This document shows, piece by piece, positions 10,968-20,858 of a stretch of 64,000 nucleotides of DNA. The stretch spans positions 124,001 through 188,000 of the forward strand of contig JAAFJO010000003.1 of the NCBI GenBank assembly GCA_013298145.1, written 5' to 3'. The position numbers and the translations under genes are program-made. Under the pieces are notes generated by a model. The model saw nothing but the letters and a program-made list of their open reading frames with translations, ran no database searches and had not been told where the DNA came from. Numbering within the stretch: the stretch's first letter is position 1; each line of letters starts with the position of its first letter. Origin of the DNA: Betaproteobacteria bacterium. Lineage in GTDB: Bacteria > Pseudomonadota > Gammaproteobacteria > Burkholderiales > Casimicrobiaceae.

Positions 10968-11726
10968 TTAGCGTTTTTTCGAATCAATGAGCGACAAAAA
11001 CTCCCGACGCAAGTTCGCGTCTTTCAGAAAAGATCCACGCATTACGCTGTTGATCATTTTTGAGTCCATGTCTTTCACGCCGCGCCAGTGCATGCAGAAG
11101 TGATCCGCTTCCATCACAACCGCAAGGCCATCTGGCTGAATCTTTTCCTGAAGCAGATTAGCGAGCATGGTGACTGCTTCCTCCTGAATCTGCGGGCGTG
11201 ACATAACCCATTCTGCGAGCCGCGCGTACTTAGACAAGCCGATCAGATTGGAATGTTGGTTCGGCATCACACCCACCCAGATGCGCCCGATGATTGGGCA
11301 GAAGTGATGCGAGCACGCAGAGCGAATCGTGATCGGCCCGACGATCATCAGTTCGTTTAAGTGCTCGACATTTGGAAACTCAGTGACAGGCGGCTGCGCG
11401 ACATAGCGGCCACGGAAGACCTCGTTGAGGTACATTTTGGCAACGCGCTTTGCCGTGTCTTGGGTGTTGTGATCGCTCTCGGTGTCGATCACGAGTGAAC
11501 GCAGCACTTCCCGCATTTTCGCCTCGACTTCGCTCTGAAGTTCGGCGGCTTCACCCTCGCGAATGAATTCGCTGATGTTGTCGTTAGCGTTGAAGCGCCT
11601 GCCAGACGCATGGATTCGCGCTCGAACACGCTCCGAGGCTGGCATTGCAGCTAAATCTCGTTCCGCGCTCTCTCGGGCCGAGGCAGTGGGGGCAGTGGTG
11701 TTTGTGGTCATCAAGGAGGCTTTCAA
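10968..11726 (-). CDS. folE: GTP cyclohydrolase I
   Basis: CSHHFCPIIGRIWVGVMPN, GLSKYARLAEW, MEADHFCMHWRGVKD; start may be internal (11711). Confidence 0.95.
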   Translation of the reverse strand: MKASLMTTNTTAPTASARESAERDLAAMPASERVRARIHASGRRFNANDNISEFIREGEAAELQSEVEAKMREVLRSLVIDTESDHNTQDTAKRVAKMYLNEVFRGRYVAQPPVTEFPNVEHLNELMIVGPITIRSACSHHFCPIIGRIWVGVMPNQHSNLIGLSKYARLAEWVMSRPQIQEEAVTMLANLLQEKIQPDGLAVVMEADHFCMHWRGVKDMDSKMINSVMRGSFLKDANLRREFLSLIDSKKR

Positions 11727-11931
11727 AAAGAGTCGCGCCGCGGCCGCGACTCGGCGAACTGGCGCGCGCTCTTACGACGCTTGCGCTTGAAACTGACTGA
11801 TTCACGAAATGCCGCGAATCAACAGCTTTTTTAGACATAACGTGTGGCCCATCTTTCGGTTTGTCCAACCGTATCGACTTTCGTGCGAGACAAGCGCTGC
11901 ACCACTGGTTCGAAGTTTAGCGGTAATGGTC

Positions 11932-11950
11932 GTTTTGTTCAGAACAAAAC
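11932..11950. promoter_or_regulatory. Perfect 9-bp palindrome in the divergent folE / uracil permease intergenic region
   Basis: GTTTTGTTC-A-GAACAAAAC read directly from sequence. Confidence 0.5.
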
Positions 11951-12249
11951 TTCGACATTATGCAAAGTGCGAATATATAACTTTTACGACTTAACCGCTA
12001 TTACGTCTAGGCTAGCGCCTGATTTAGTTATACCTCAACAAATGAAGAATATCGTTTAAGTCATTAAATAATGTGGGCTAGGGCGTTTTTCTACTGCCTG
12101 GTATCAAGTCTTTTTGACCATTGCGCCCAGGGCGTGTAATCGCTACAACGATAAGTGTCAGTCCGACACGATGATGCTATGCAAGCCGCAATTCATGCGA
12201 TTCGCTGCGCTTGCGCTATCGCAACCTTACACCCTGGGGGCTTTTTCTA

Positions 12250-13518
12250 ATGTCACTATTTAGCTGGAAAGAAAACACGAGCGGCGCTGTGATCGCGCCC
12301 GATGAGCGCCTGGCCTACGGCCCGAGCATCGTGATGGGCATGCAACACGTGATCGCGATGTTTGGTGCGACCGTGCTCGCGCCCATTTTGATGGGATTTG
12401 ATCCCAATATTGCAATATTGATGAGTGGCGTCGGGACCCTCATTTTCTATTTGATTGTTGGCGGACGCATTCCCAGCTACCTCGGATCAAGCTTTGCGTT
12501 TATTGGCGTCGTGATCGCCGCAACGGCCTATGCAGGGAAGGGGCCGAACGCGAATTTATCGGCCGCATTGGGTGGGATCATTGTCTGCGGCGCAGTGATC
12601 GTGGCGATTGGCCTTCTCGTGAAAGCAATTGGTGTCGGATGGATTGAGAAATTCATGCCGCCCGTGGTCACGGGTTCGGTCGTCGCGGTGATCGGTCTCA
12701 ATCTCGCAACCGTACCCATCAAAAACATGGCACCCACGCCTTTCGATGCGTGGATGCAGGCAATCACGTTTATCTGCGTCGGATTGGTCGCCGTCTACAC
12801 GAAAGGGCTCGTGCAGCGCTTGCTCATTTTGGTGGGGCTCATCGTCGCAACGATCATCTATGCCATCCTCACGAATGGCATGGGTCTCGGGAAACCGCTT
12901 GATCTCTCCGGCGTGGCCGCTGCGGCGTGGTTGGGTATGCCCAATTTTGTATCGCCCACGTTCAGCGGAAACGCGATTCTTCTCATCGCGCCAGTCGCCC
13001 TGATTCTCGTCGCGGAAAACTTGGGCCACGTGAAGGCAGTCGCCGCGATGACGGGGCGCAATCTCGATCAATCGATGGGCAACGCCTTCATCGGCGACGG
13101 CGTCGCCACAATGGTTTCTGGCAGCGTCGGCGGAACAGGGCAGACGACTTACGCCGAAAACATTGGCGTCATGGCTGCAACCAAGATTTACTCCACACTC
13201 ATCTTTGTGATCGCTGCCGTCATCGCCATCGTTCTTGGATTCTCGCCAAAATTTGGCGCGCTCATTCAAGCCATCCCGCTCGCTGTGATGGGCGGCATCT
13301 CCATCGTCGTCTTCGGCCTGATCGCCGTCGCTGGCGCAAAGATCTGGGTCGATAACAAAGTTGACTTTAGCGACAACACGAACTTGATCGTCGCCGCCGT
13401 CACCCTAATCCTCGGAACGGGCGACTACACGCTCGCCTTCGGTGATTTCAAAATGGGCGGTATTGGCACTGCGACGTTTGGTGCGATTTTGTTGTACGCG
13501 TTGTTGAGGAAACGCTAG
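12250..13518 (+). CDS. uraA: Uracil permease / NCS2-family transporter
   Basis: GMQHVIAMFGATVLAPILMGFDPN, LVAENLGHVKAVAAMTGRNLDQ, GGTGQTTYAENIGVMAATKIYS. Confidence 0.92.
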   Translation: MSLFSWKENTSGAVIAPDERLAYGPSIVMGMQHVIAMFGATVLAPILMGFDPNIAILMSGVGTLIFYLIVGGRIPSYLGSSFAFIGVVIAATAYAGKGPNANLSAALGGIIVCGAVIVAIGLLVKAIGVGWIEKFMPPVVTGSVVAVIGLNLATVPIKNMAPTPFDAWMQAITFICVGLVAVYTKGLVQRLLILVGLIVATIIYAILTNGMGLGKPLDLSGVAAAAWLGMPNFVSPTFSGNAILLIAPVALILVAENLGHVKAVAAMTGRNLDQSMGNAFIGDGVATMVSGSVGGTGQTTYAENIGVMAATKIYSTLIFVIAAVIAIVLGFSPKFGALIQAIPLAVMGGISIVVFGLIAVAGAKIWVDNKVDFSDNTNLIVAAVTLILGTGDYTLAFGDFKMGGIGTATFGAILLYALLRKR

Positions 13519-13529
13519 GGCGTTCGACT

Positions 13530-13565
13530 CCCTCTCCCGCAGTGCGGGAGAGGGTTGGGGTGAGG
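13530..13565. repeat. Dispersed palindromic intergenic repeat (ccctctcccgca-gtgcgggagaggg-ttggggtgaggg)
   Basis: Near-perfect inverted repeat; similar CCCTCTCCC core occurs at 47.56-47.72 kb. Confidence 0.75.
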
Positions 13566-13747
13566 GCGGTGGGGCGGGTAATCGGGATCGCACCTCACGA
13601 CCGCGTAGGGCGCGCGCTGCGCGACAAGCTGTCGCGGTCATTGCGCCTCGCGGGAAACGTATATGCGATCCTGTCGCACCACATATTGGCACCCGACGCG
13701 AAAGATTGAAGAAATGCGCTTCGCAACGTGAACAAAGGTGAGCGAAC

Positions 13748-14911
13748 TTGAATAGCCGAATTAACGCACTACTTGGTCAGCTTTTGTTCGCCTCCGAGGG
13801 AGATTCACTCGATTTCAAACGTGATCAATATCCGTTTTCTGGTGCCACAGACGAGCAAAAATCAGAGCTATTGAAGGACATCCTCGCGTTCGCAAACGCT
13901 TGGAGGCGGGATGATGCATATATTCTTATCGGGGTTGAAGAAGTAAAAGGCGGCCGTGCGAATATCGTCGGTCTAGCCAGCCACCTCGAAGACGCGAACC
14001 TGCAACAGTTCGTCTCCGGCAAAACTAGCAGTCCAGTGACGTTCTCATATCACCCTGTTGAATTCGAAAGAAAACAGATCGGAGTGATTCAAATTCCTCT
14101 GCAGCGTCGCCCGGTCTATCTGAAGAAAGCTTACGGCAAGTTGGAAGCTGAGAAGGTTTATCTGCGACGTGGTTCCTCAACCGATTTCGCAAAACCCGAC
14201 GAGATCGCTCAAATGGGGCAAGCATTCCTAAACGCGATCAAGCCTTCAGTGAGGTTGTCGACAAAGTTAGTCTTTGCGAATACAACGGAAGCTGCGGTCG
14301 AATGTAAAACTGATCATTTGGTGATTCCTGTCTCCGAGCTGCCTGATTTCGGTTACATGAACGACATGGGGTTAAGCGGCTTAAGCGCAGGATTGGCGAA
14401 CCTCAATGTCAATAACAACTACTGGAGAGAACTAGCAACGTACGAGTGCATTCATCGACAGAGTTGCAAGCTGCAACTGCTGATTGAGAACCATGGAGAT
14501 TCTGCGGCGACAGACTTCAAGGTGATATTGGAGTTAAAGAAGCACGGTCGTGAAGTGCTCGTCGCTGAAGAATATGAGCTCCCTCTGCGCCCCTCAGAGG
14601 ATCGTTGGGCGGCGGTACATGAGGTTGCGCTAAATAGCATCGGCTCGCGGCAACACCTTGTTTCGATTAGCAAAACAAACGACACCCACGTCGTGACGTT
14701 CGCGCTGCGGAAGTTACTCGCAAAAGAGCAGCTTGTTTTGAGTGATGTCGTTTGCTTCATCGCAAAGTCCTCTCGCGAGGTTTCTGTGAATTCGAAGATT
14801 CTTGCCACAGAGCTCGCTAATCCTGTACTTGAAAGCCACACACTGAAGTTCGCGGTCGATGAAGTTAACGAAAGCTGTAGCGAATTTCTAAGGCGGCACG
14901 GCTGCAATTAG
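13748..14911 (+). CDS. AlbA_2 (Schlafen-like) putative DNA-binding domain protein
   Basis: EGDSLDFKRDQYPF...ELLKDILAFANAWRRDDAYILIGVEE...KVYLRRGSSTDFAKPDEI matches AlbA_2 family signatures. Confidence 0.85.
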   Translation: MNSRINALLGQLLFASEGDSLDFKRDQYPFSGATDEQKSELLKDILAFANAWRRDDAYILIGVEEVKGGRANIVGLASHLEDANLQQFVSGKTSSPVTFSYHPVEFERKQIGVIQIPLQRRPVYLKKAYGKLEAEKVYLRRGSSTDFAKPDEIAQMGQAFLNAIKPSVRLSTKLVFANTTEAAVECKTDHLVIPVSELPDFGYMNDMGLSGLSAGLANLNVNNNYWRELATYECIHRQSCKLQLLIENHGDSAATDFKVILELKKHGREVLVAEEYELPLRPSEDRWAAVHEVALNSIGSRQHLVSISKTNDTHVVTFALRKLLAKEQLVLSDVVCFIAKSSREVSVNSKILATELANPVLESHTLKFAVDEVNESCSEFLRRHGCN

Positions 14912-14937
14912 CCTAAACCTACGTGCAACTCTGGAAC

Positions 14938-14966
14938 TTGACAAATCGTACGCAATAACGTACGGT
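14938..14966 (+). promoter_or_regulatory. Sigma70-like promoter with paired CGTACG operator half-sites upstream of the TA pair
   Basis: TTGACA (14938-14943), 17-bp spacer, TACGGT (14961-14966); CGTACG at 14947-14952 and 14959-14964. Confidence 0.65.
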
Positions 14967-14972
14967 TAACAA

Positions 14973-15218
14973 ATGGCAACAGTTCTCACCGCCTCCGAAG
15001 CTCGCGCAAACCTCTACCGCATCATCGACGAAGCGGCAGATTCGCACGAGCCGATTTCGATCACGGGTAAGCGCGCCAATGCGGTTCTGATCGCCGAATC
15101 GGATTGGAACGCGATCCAAGAAACGCTCTATCTCCTCTCGATTTCCGGCATGCGTGAATCGATCAAGGAAGGTATGGCAACGCCGACCAAGAAACTTTCG
15201 AAGAAGCTCGATTGGTAG
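14973..15218 (+). CDS. Type II antitoxin, Phd/YefM family
   Basis: MATVLTASEARANLYRIIDEAADSHEPISITGKRANAVLIAESDWNAIQETLYLLS is characteristic of YefM. Confidence 0.93.
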   Translation: MATVLTASEARANLYRIIDEAADSHEPISITGKRANAVLIAESDWNAIQETLYLLSISGMRESIKEGMATPTKKLSKKLDW

Positions 15219-15228
15219 TTCCTAGCTC

Positions 15229-15492
15229 GTGACCTGGCAACTCGTTTTCACGCAGCACGCGCAGAAAGACGCCAAGAAACTTGCGCAATCCGGTTTGAAG
15301 GAAAGTGCGCAGGCTTTGCTTTCAGTACTTGAACAAAACCCGTTTCAAAATCCACCGCCCTACGAAAAGCTCGTAGGCGATCTCGCAGGCGCGTACTCGC
15401 GACGGATCAACATTCAGCATCGACTTGTCTACGAAGTTCTTGACGATGAGAAAACCGTGAAGATGCTTCGCATGTGGTCGCACTACGAGTAA
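15229..15492 (+). CDS. Txe/YoeB family mRNA interferase toxin
   Basis: GTG start; FTQHAQKDAKKLAQSGL...PPYEKLVGDLAGAYSRRINIQHRLVYEVLDDEKTVKMLRMWSHYE. Confidence 0.94.
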   Translation: MTWQLVFTQHAQKDAKKLAQSGLKESAQALLSVLEQNPFQNPPPYEKLVGDLAGAYSRRINIQHRLVYEVLDDEKTVKMLRMWSHYE

Positions 15493-15690
15493 CAGGTACG
15501 AAGTAGGCTAGCGCAGTCACGAGCGGTGTGCGTTCTGTTCGGTGATCGCTTCGTGATAGCCGTGGATGAAGCCCGAATGCAAGCATCCGGGCAACGCTTC
15601 CTCGGGTCGCCCCTTAATCGTTGCTACGAATTGACGCGCTCGTCGCTTGCTCGATAACGTTCGCGCGTTTTCTCGAGCGGAGCGGATGCC

Positions 15691-16272
15691 GTGCAGTCAA
15701 CCAAAACGATAAAACGAAGCAGGGCGTTCAAGCTCGCGCGTCTTGCGAGCGGTCTTGCCATGTGCGTTGCCAGCTTTGGTGCACTTCAGGCCGAGGCGGA
15801 CACAGAGCGCGAGATCGGTGATGTCCTTTCGTATGCGATGCCTGCGGCGGTGCTTGGGTATGAGTTGTATCGTGGCGATAAAGAAGGTGCGTTGCAATTC
15901 ACGACGTCCTTCGCGGCAACAACGCTTGCGACGGAAGTGCTCAAGCGAACCACCAAAGTTGAGCGGCCAGATCGAACAAACGATCTCTCGTTTCCGTCCG
16001 GGCATGCAGCGCGCGCGTTCTCAGCCGCGAGCTACATTCATCGGCGACACGGTTGGGAATACGCTTTGCCCGCCTATGCGCTCGCTACTTACGTAGGCCA
16101 GACGCGCGTTCAGGCGAAGCGACATCGCTGGGGCGACATTGCGGGTGCAGTAGCTGTGTCCACCCTCGCGACGTGGTGGCTCGTCGATCCTAAATCGAAG
16201 AAGACAGTTGCCATTACGCCGCTCTACGACGGCGAATTCGCCGGTTTGATGGTGGCCGCGCGGTTCAGATAG
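15691..16272 (+). CDS. PAP2-family phosphatase
   Basis: KRTTKVERPDRTNDLSFPSGHAARAFSAASYIHRRHG...GQTRVQAKRHRWGDIAGAVAV, the acid-phosphatase signature motifs. Confidence 0.88.
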   Translation: MQSTKTIKRSRAFKLARLASGLAMCVASFGALQAEADTEREIGDVLSYAMPAAVLGYELYRGDKEGALQFTTSFAATTLATEVLKRTTKVERPDRTNDLSFPSGHAARAFSAASYIHRRHGWEYALPAYALATYVGQTRVQAKRHRWGDIAGAVAVSTLATWWLVDPKSKKTVAITPLYDGEFAGLMVAARFR

Positions 16273-16532
16273 CCGCGCATTTGCTTGACGGTTTTGATCG
16301 ACGGTTTCCGTGTGCGGGCGTCACCTCGGGCGGTGTGTGTGGCGATGAACTGCTGCTATCAAGATGTACGCTGCCAACACGAATTAATTGGGCTAAAGAC
16401 GACAAAAACAAGTTATCGAAACGCTTGGTGTCGCCAGCTATCCCCAATCCATACAACGTCCTAGTGCTTTAGCCCTAGTGCAATTACTGTGAATCTGCAC
16501 AGCTATTTTCGTGCTCGCGCGATAATCCACAT

Positions 16533-18563
16533 ATGCGCGTTACTTATCCAAATTCACCGTATTCGTTGGAACAACCGTTTCCGCCTGCCGGCGATCAGCC
16601 CGCCGCGATCGCAACGCTCGTTGACGGCGTTGAATCGGGTTTGCAGTCGCAAACCTTGCTAGGCGTCACCGGCTCGGGCAAGACCTTCACCATGGCAAAC
16701 GTGATTGCTCAAACAGGGCGGCCTGCGATCGTTCTCGCGCCTAACAAAACGCTCGCGGCGCAGCTCTATTCGGAGTTCCGCGAATTTTTTCCCGACAACG
16801 CGGTGGAGTATTTCGTTTCCTATTACGACTACTACCAGCCCGAAGCGTACGTGCCATCGCGCGATCTCTACATTGAGAAAGACAGTGCGATTAACGAGCA
16901 CATTGAGCAGATGCGACTTTCTGCCACAAAGAGCATCATGGAGCGGCCCGATTGCGTGATCGTTGCGTCCGTTTCCTGCATTTACGGTATCGGCGATCCG
17001 GTGGATTACCACTCGATGATTCTGCATTTGCGCGAAGGCGACAAACTCGATCAACGCGCGGCGATTCGTCGGCTCACTGAAATGCAATATGACCGCAACG
17101 ACATGGATTTCACGCGCGGGCGCTTTCGTGTGCGAGGCGAGGTGATGGACATTTTCCCCGCAGAAAATGCAGAGACTGCGCTCCGTGTGACCTTCTTCGA
17201 CGATGAGATTGAGCAGATGCAATTGTTTGATCCGCTCACGGGCCATATCAAGCAAAAGATTAGTCGCTTCACGGTATTCCCCGGGTCGCACTACGTCTCG
17301 CCCCGTTCAAACGTATTGCGCGCGATGGAGGCCATCAAGCTCGAGCTTGCTGAGCGCAAAGAGCAATTCGTGAAAGAGATGAAGCTGCTCGAAGCGCAGC
17401 GGATCGAACAGCGCACGCGTTTTGATCTTGAAATGCTGCAAGAGATCGGTTTCTGCAAAGGCATCGAAAACTATTCGCGCCATATGAGTGGCCGTCAAGC
17501 GGGCGAAGCGCCGCCGACCTTGATCGACTATCTGCCCAACAATGCGCTCATGTTCATCGATGAGTCGCACGTCACCGTGAGTCAGGTGGGTGGCATGTAT
17601 CACGGTGATCGTTCACGCAAAGAAAATCTTGTGAACTATGGTTTCCGCTTGCCAAGCGCGCTCGACAATCGTCCGCTCAAGTTCGAAGAGTTTGAACGCC
17701 TCATGCCGCAAACGATTTTCGTGTCGGCAACACCTGCTGATTATGAAAAGAAACATGCGGGCCAAGTAGCGGAGCAGGTCGTGCGCCCCACCGGGCTGGT
17801 TGACCCTATTTTGCTCGTGCGCCCCGCCAGCAAGCAGGTGGATGATCTACTCGCAGAAGCGCACGCACGGGTGAAAGTGGGGGAGCGAATTCTGGTGACG
17901 ACGCTCACCAAGCGGATGGCGGAGGACTTAACCGATTACTTGAACGAAAACGGCCTTAAAGCGCGCTATCTGCATAGCGATATCGATACGGTGGAGCGCG
18001 TAGAGATCATCCGCGATTTGCGGCTTGGTGAGTTCGATGTGTTGGTTGGGATCAACTTGCTGCGAGAAGGGTTGGATATTCCCGAGGTGTCGCTCGTCGC
18101 GATTCTGGATGCCGATAAAGAAGGCTTCCTGCGCGCAGAGCGCTCGCTCATTCAAACAATTGGTCGCGCTGCCCGCCACATTAACGGCACCGCGATTTTG
18201 TACGCAGAAAAGATCACCGATTCGATGAAAAAGGCGATGGACGAAACCGAACGTCGTCGCAGGAAACAAACTGAGTTTAACGAAGCCAACGGCATCACGC
18301 CGATGGGCGTACAGAAAAAAATCAAAGACATCATCGACGGCGTGTACAACGCAGAGGATGAAAAGAAAAAAGGACGCGCGGAGAAAGTAAAGAATCAATT
18401 CGCGCAGCTCGATGAGAAGCAGCAAGAAAAGACGCTCAAATCACTCGAAAAAGCGATGATTGACGCGGCAAGAAACCTCGAGTTCGAAAAAGCTGCAGAG
18501 TTACGCGATCAACTCACCAAGTTGAAAGAGCAAATGTTTGGCGTGGGGAAAGTGGCGCTTTAA
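16533..18563 (+). CDS. uvrB: Excinuclease ABC subunit UvrB
   Basis: [76 protein letters not shown] motif at C-term. Confidence 0.98.
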   Translation: MRVTYPNSPYSLEQPFPPAGDQPAAIATLVDGVESGLQSQTLLGVTGSGKTFTMANVIAQTGRPAIVLAPNKTLAAQLYSEFREFFPDNAVEYFVSYYDYYQPEAYVPSRDLYIEKDSAINEHIEQMRLSATKSIMERPDCVIVASVSCIYGIGDPVDYHSMILHLREGDKLDQRAAIRRLTEMQYDRNDMDFTRGRFRVRGEVMDIFPAENAETALRVTFFDDEIEQMQLFDPLTGHIKQKISRFTVFPGSHYVSPRSNVLRAMEAIKLELAERKEQFVKEMKLLEAQRIEQRTRFDLEMLQEIGFCKGIENYSRHMSGRQAGEAPPTLIDYLPNNALMFIDESHVTVSQVGGMYHGDRSRKENLVNYGFRLPSALDNRPLKFEEFERLMPQTIFVSATPADYEKKHAGQVAEQVVRPTGLVDPILLVRPASKQVDDLLAEAHARVKVGERILVTTLTKRMAEDLTDYLNENGLKARYLHSDIDTVERVEIIRDLRLGEFDVLVGINLLREGLDIPEVSLVAILDADKEGFLRAERSLIQTIGRAARHINGTAILYAEKITDSMKKAMDETERRRRKQTEFNEANGITPMGVQKKIKDIIDGVYNAEDEKKKGRAEKVKNQFAQLDEKQQEKTLKSLEKAMIDAARNLEFEKAAELRDQLTKLKEQMFGVGKVAL

Positions 18564-18575
18564 CGCGCGTCTCGA

Positions 18576-19076
18576 CTACGCGTTCGCGAGCGTGTTGCGA
18601 GAGAGCAGAGCGCGTTCTTCGTCCGATATTTTTCGGATGTAGCTCGAGAACTCCGGATCTTCGCCGCGTAAAAGCAGCGGCAGCGCATGATAGAAATCAT
18701 CATGCCGAGCCCAGTGGCGCATGTAGTCTTCCCACGAATTCCAGCGGCGGCGCGCGACTTCGCTCATGTCGTCTTCGTAGGCGACGATGTACGCGCGCTC
18801 GAAAAGCGAAATCAGCATTTCGAAGATCACGCGCATGCGCTCGCGCTGTTCGTCGTTCAGCTCTGGCAAATGCGTTTGCGAGAGAAGCTTCAGATCTGCG
18901 TTTTCGAGGACGACTTTCAAAAACTCGTTGTACGCATCAGAGAGCAATTGATAGGCTTCCTCTTCCTCGTTATCGCGCTCTTTGCGCTGATCGAGGAAAT
19001 ACACAGCGATCGCGAACGGCAGACCGACCACCGTGACCACGTAGCTCGCGACTTCCCAGATGTCAGGCCATTCCAT
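18576..19076 (-). CDS. Uncharacterised membrane-anchored protein
   Basis: 166 aa, N-term TM, long helical cytosolic part; start codon followed by coherent coding sequence. Confidence 0.65.
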   Translation of the reverse strand: MEWPDIWEVASYVVTVVGLPFAIAVYFLDQRKERDNEEEEAYQLLSDAYNEFLKVVLENADLKLLSQTHLPELNDEQRERMRVIFEMLISLFERAYIVAYEDDMSEVARRRWNSWEDYMRHWARHDDFYHALPLLLRGEDPEFSSYIRKISDEERALLSRNTLANA

Positions 19077-19275
19077 AGCTTTCTTGCACTCGCGATAGTC
19101 TCAATTCATGACTGGGTGGCTCGCACAACGCGGGCGTTTCCAAGCACCAGCCAAGCACATAACTAAATTAATACGCTCCTTTTTATTATAGGGCTACCGC
19201 GCAACTCAAGTCGAAATAGAAAATTCACAAAAATACGCTCTAGTCCTTGCGTTCGCTTTCTTTTAAGCACAAAGC

Positions 19276-19788
19276 TTACTTTACTTTACCCGTTGGGATC
19301 GGCTTCTTTTGAGCGTCTAAAAGTTGCGTGAGTAGTGCAATACCGTTCTCGCGAACCCGAAATTCACCGAAACGTGCGGCTTCAAAGCGTGTTGCAGTAC
19401 CTTCTTCAAAAAAGTACGCGTTAGTGACGATGCGCACGTCTTCGCCGCGAATTCGAAACTCGATGCGCGCTTCGTTGGGAGCGAGGGCGCTGCCATCTTC
19501 TAGGCGTGCGTACTTCGCCACGTTTTCAGCATCGATCGTAGCGATGATCGAGCCGTGTTGCATGCGCTGCCGCTTGGCCGCGTCGCGTACCTCGTCTGCC
19601 ATCACGAACCGCAAGTCCATGTAGTCGCCCTGCATGAACCCACGCGGGTCGCGTGGTGCAAGCTCAAGGCGAAGAATGCGCCCGTCACTCAACGTTCGTT
19701 CGTGGGTTGCGATGGCGTGGTTGACGGCAACGAGCGCTGCGACCAAGCCGAAAAGCCAGATTGCACGACGGACCAGCGTGGAGTTCAT
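19276..19788 (-). CDS. GDYXXLXY-domain protein
   Basis: FMQGDYMDLRF motif; start taken at ATG 19788, overlapping upstream DUF4401 stop. Confidence 0.85.
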   Translation of the reverse strand: MNSTLVRRAIWLFGLVAALVAVNHAIATHERTLSDGRILRLELAPRDPRGFMQGDYMDLRFVMADEVRDAAKRQRMQHGSIIATIDAENVAKYARLEDGSALAPNEARIEFRIRGEDVRIVTNAYFFEEGTATRFEAARFGEFRVRENGIALLTQLLDAQKKPIPTGKVK

Positions 19789-20858
19789 TGCGCGTTCTCC
19801 GAAGCGAAGTTGAGGCGAGAAACTACGAACGCTGAAATTGCAAGTATGGCTGCAACGAAAGCAAGCGAGACGGCCTTTTGCATGAGCGTTGTATTGATTT
19901 GATAATAGTAGCCAACCAAGTAGCACGCTGCTGCGACGAGCGCGAGCGCACTGGCTCGGATGTGGCCACGTGCGTACGCGAGCACAAACGCGATCGCGCA
20001 CGCGATCAATCCTGGTGCTGCGAACGCTGCGGCTGAAAATGAAAGCGCACCTAGTAGTGATGCGCCACGACTTGAAGCCTTTGCTCGCTTCGTCAGATAA
20101 AACACCACCGCGAGTAACACTACAGCAAGCGCTGCCGAACGATACCCGGGCGTCGTGCCACGTTCACGGATGAAGTCGGCGAAACCAACGGCGCACACAA
20201 AAATCAAAATCGCCCATGCGGCATAACCAACGGGTCGCAGGAGCGAGTCTCTCTGCGTTGCAAGGTTCTGCGTCTCGCTTAACCAGATCACGGTAGCTGC
20301 CGCTGCAACAAACGCCGGAAACAGGTATTCGACTTTCGCCTCGTAGAACAAAACCGCAATCGCGCACAACGCAAATAGGCTCGACATGAAGCGATGCATG
20401 CGGTGCGGAATCAGCAGCAGCAACCCAGTTTGGAGCGCTAGACAAAAGAGTGCGACGATCACCAACGCGCCGCGCCCCGACCATTTATCCATGAGGCTGA
20501 AGAACGCGACCAAGATCGAAAGTTGTCCTGCAACCGAGAGCGATTGCGCGAAGTGCTCCAGGAACTCCGTGTGCTTTGAAACGGTGAAAAGTTTCCAAGC
20601 AACGTATAAAAGGATCGAGCCAATCACCCAAAATGCGCCGACAGAATCAAATATTGCGTAAAACGGTGCAGCCATCGAAATCAACAGAAAGACACCCGAG
20701 AGCCACCCCAAAAACCCCATCAGTACGCGACCGACCACCGGCGCGTGCTCAGGAGGGAGCGCAATTTCAGGCAAATCACCACGAACCAGGTTCTCCGATG
20801 AAAGTTTTGACCAAAGCGCGCCGAGCGTGAGACGATGCGAAGTTGACGATGCGTTCAT
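19785..20858 (-). CDS. DUF4401 membrane protein
   Basis: Multi-TM protein located between DUF2157 and GDYXXLXY genes, the known neighbourhood. Confidence 0.82.
   Translation of the reverse strand: MNASSTSHRLTLGALWSKLSSENLVRGDLPEIALPPEHAPVVGRVLMGFLGWLSGVFLLISMAAPFYAIFDSVGAFWVIGSILLYVAWKLFTVSKHTEFLEHFAQSLSVAGQLSILVAFFSLMDKWSGRGALVIVALFCLALQTGLLLLIPHRMHRFMSSLFALCAIAVLFYEAKVEYLFPAFVAAAATVIWLSETQNLATQRDSLLRPVGYAAWAILIFVCAVGFADFIRERGTTPGYRSAALAVVLLAVVFYLTKRAKASSRGASLLGALSFSAAAFAAPGLIACAIAFVLAYARGHIRASALALVAAACYLVGYYYQINTTLMQKAVSLAFVAAILAISAFVVSRLNFASENAQ

Noticed and set aside
11584-11868. 94-aa ORF overlapping the folE 5' end
   Set aside because: Out of frame with folE and without recognisable features.
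12556-13269. 237-aa minus-strand ORF
   Set aside because: Antisense to uracil permease; no domain-like pattern.
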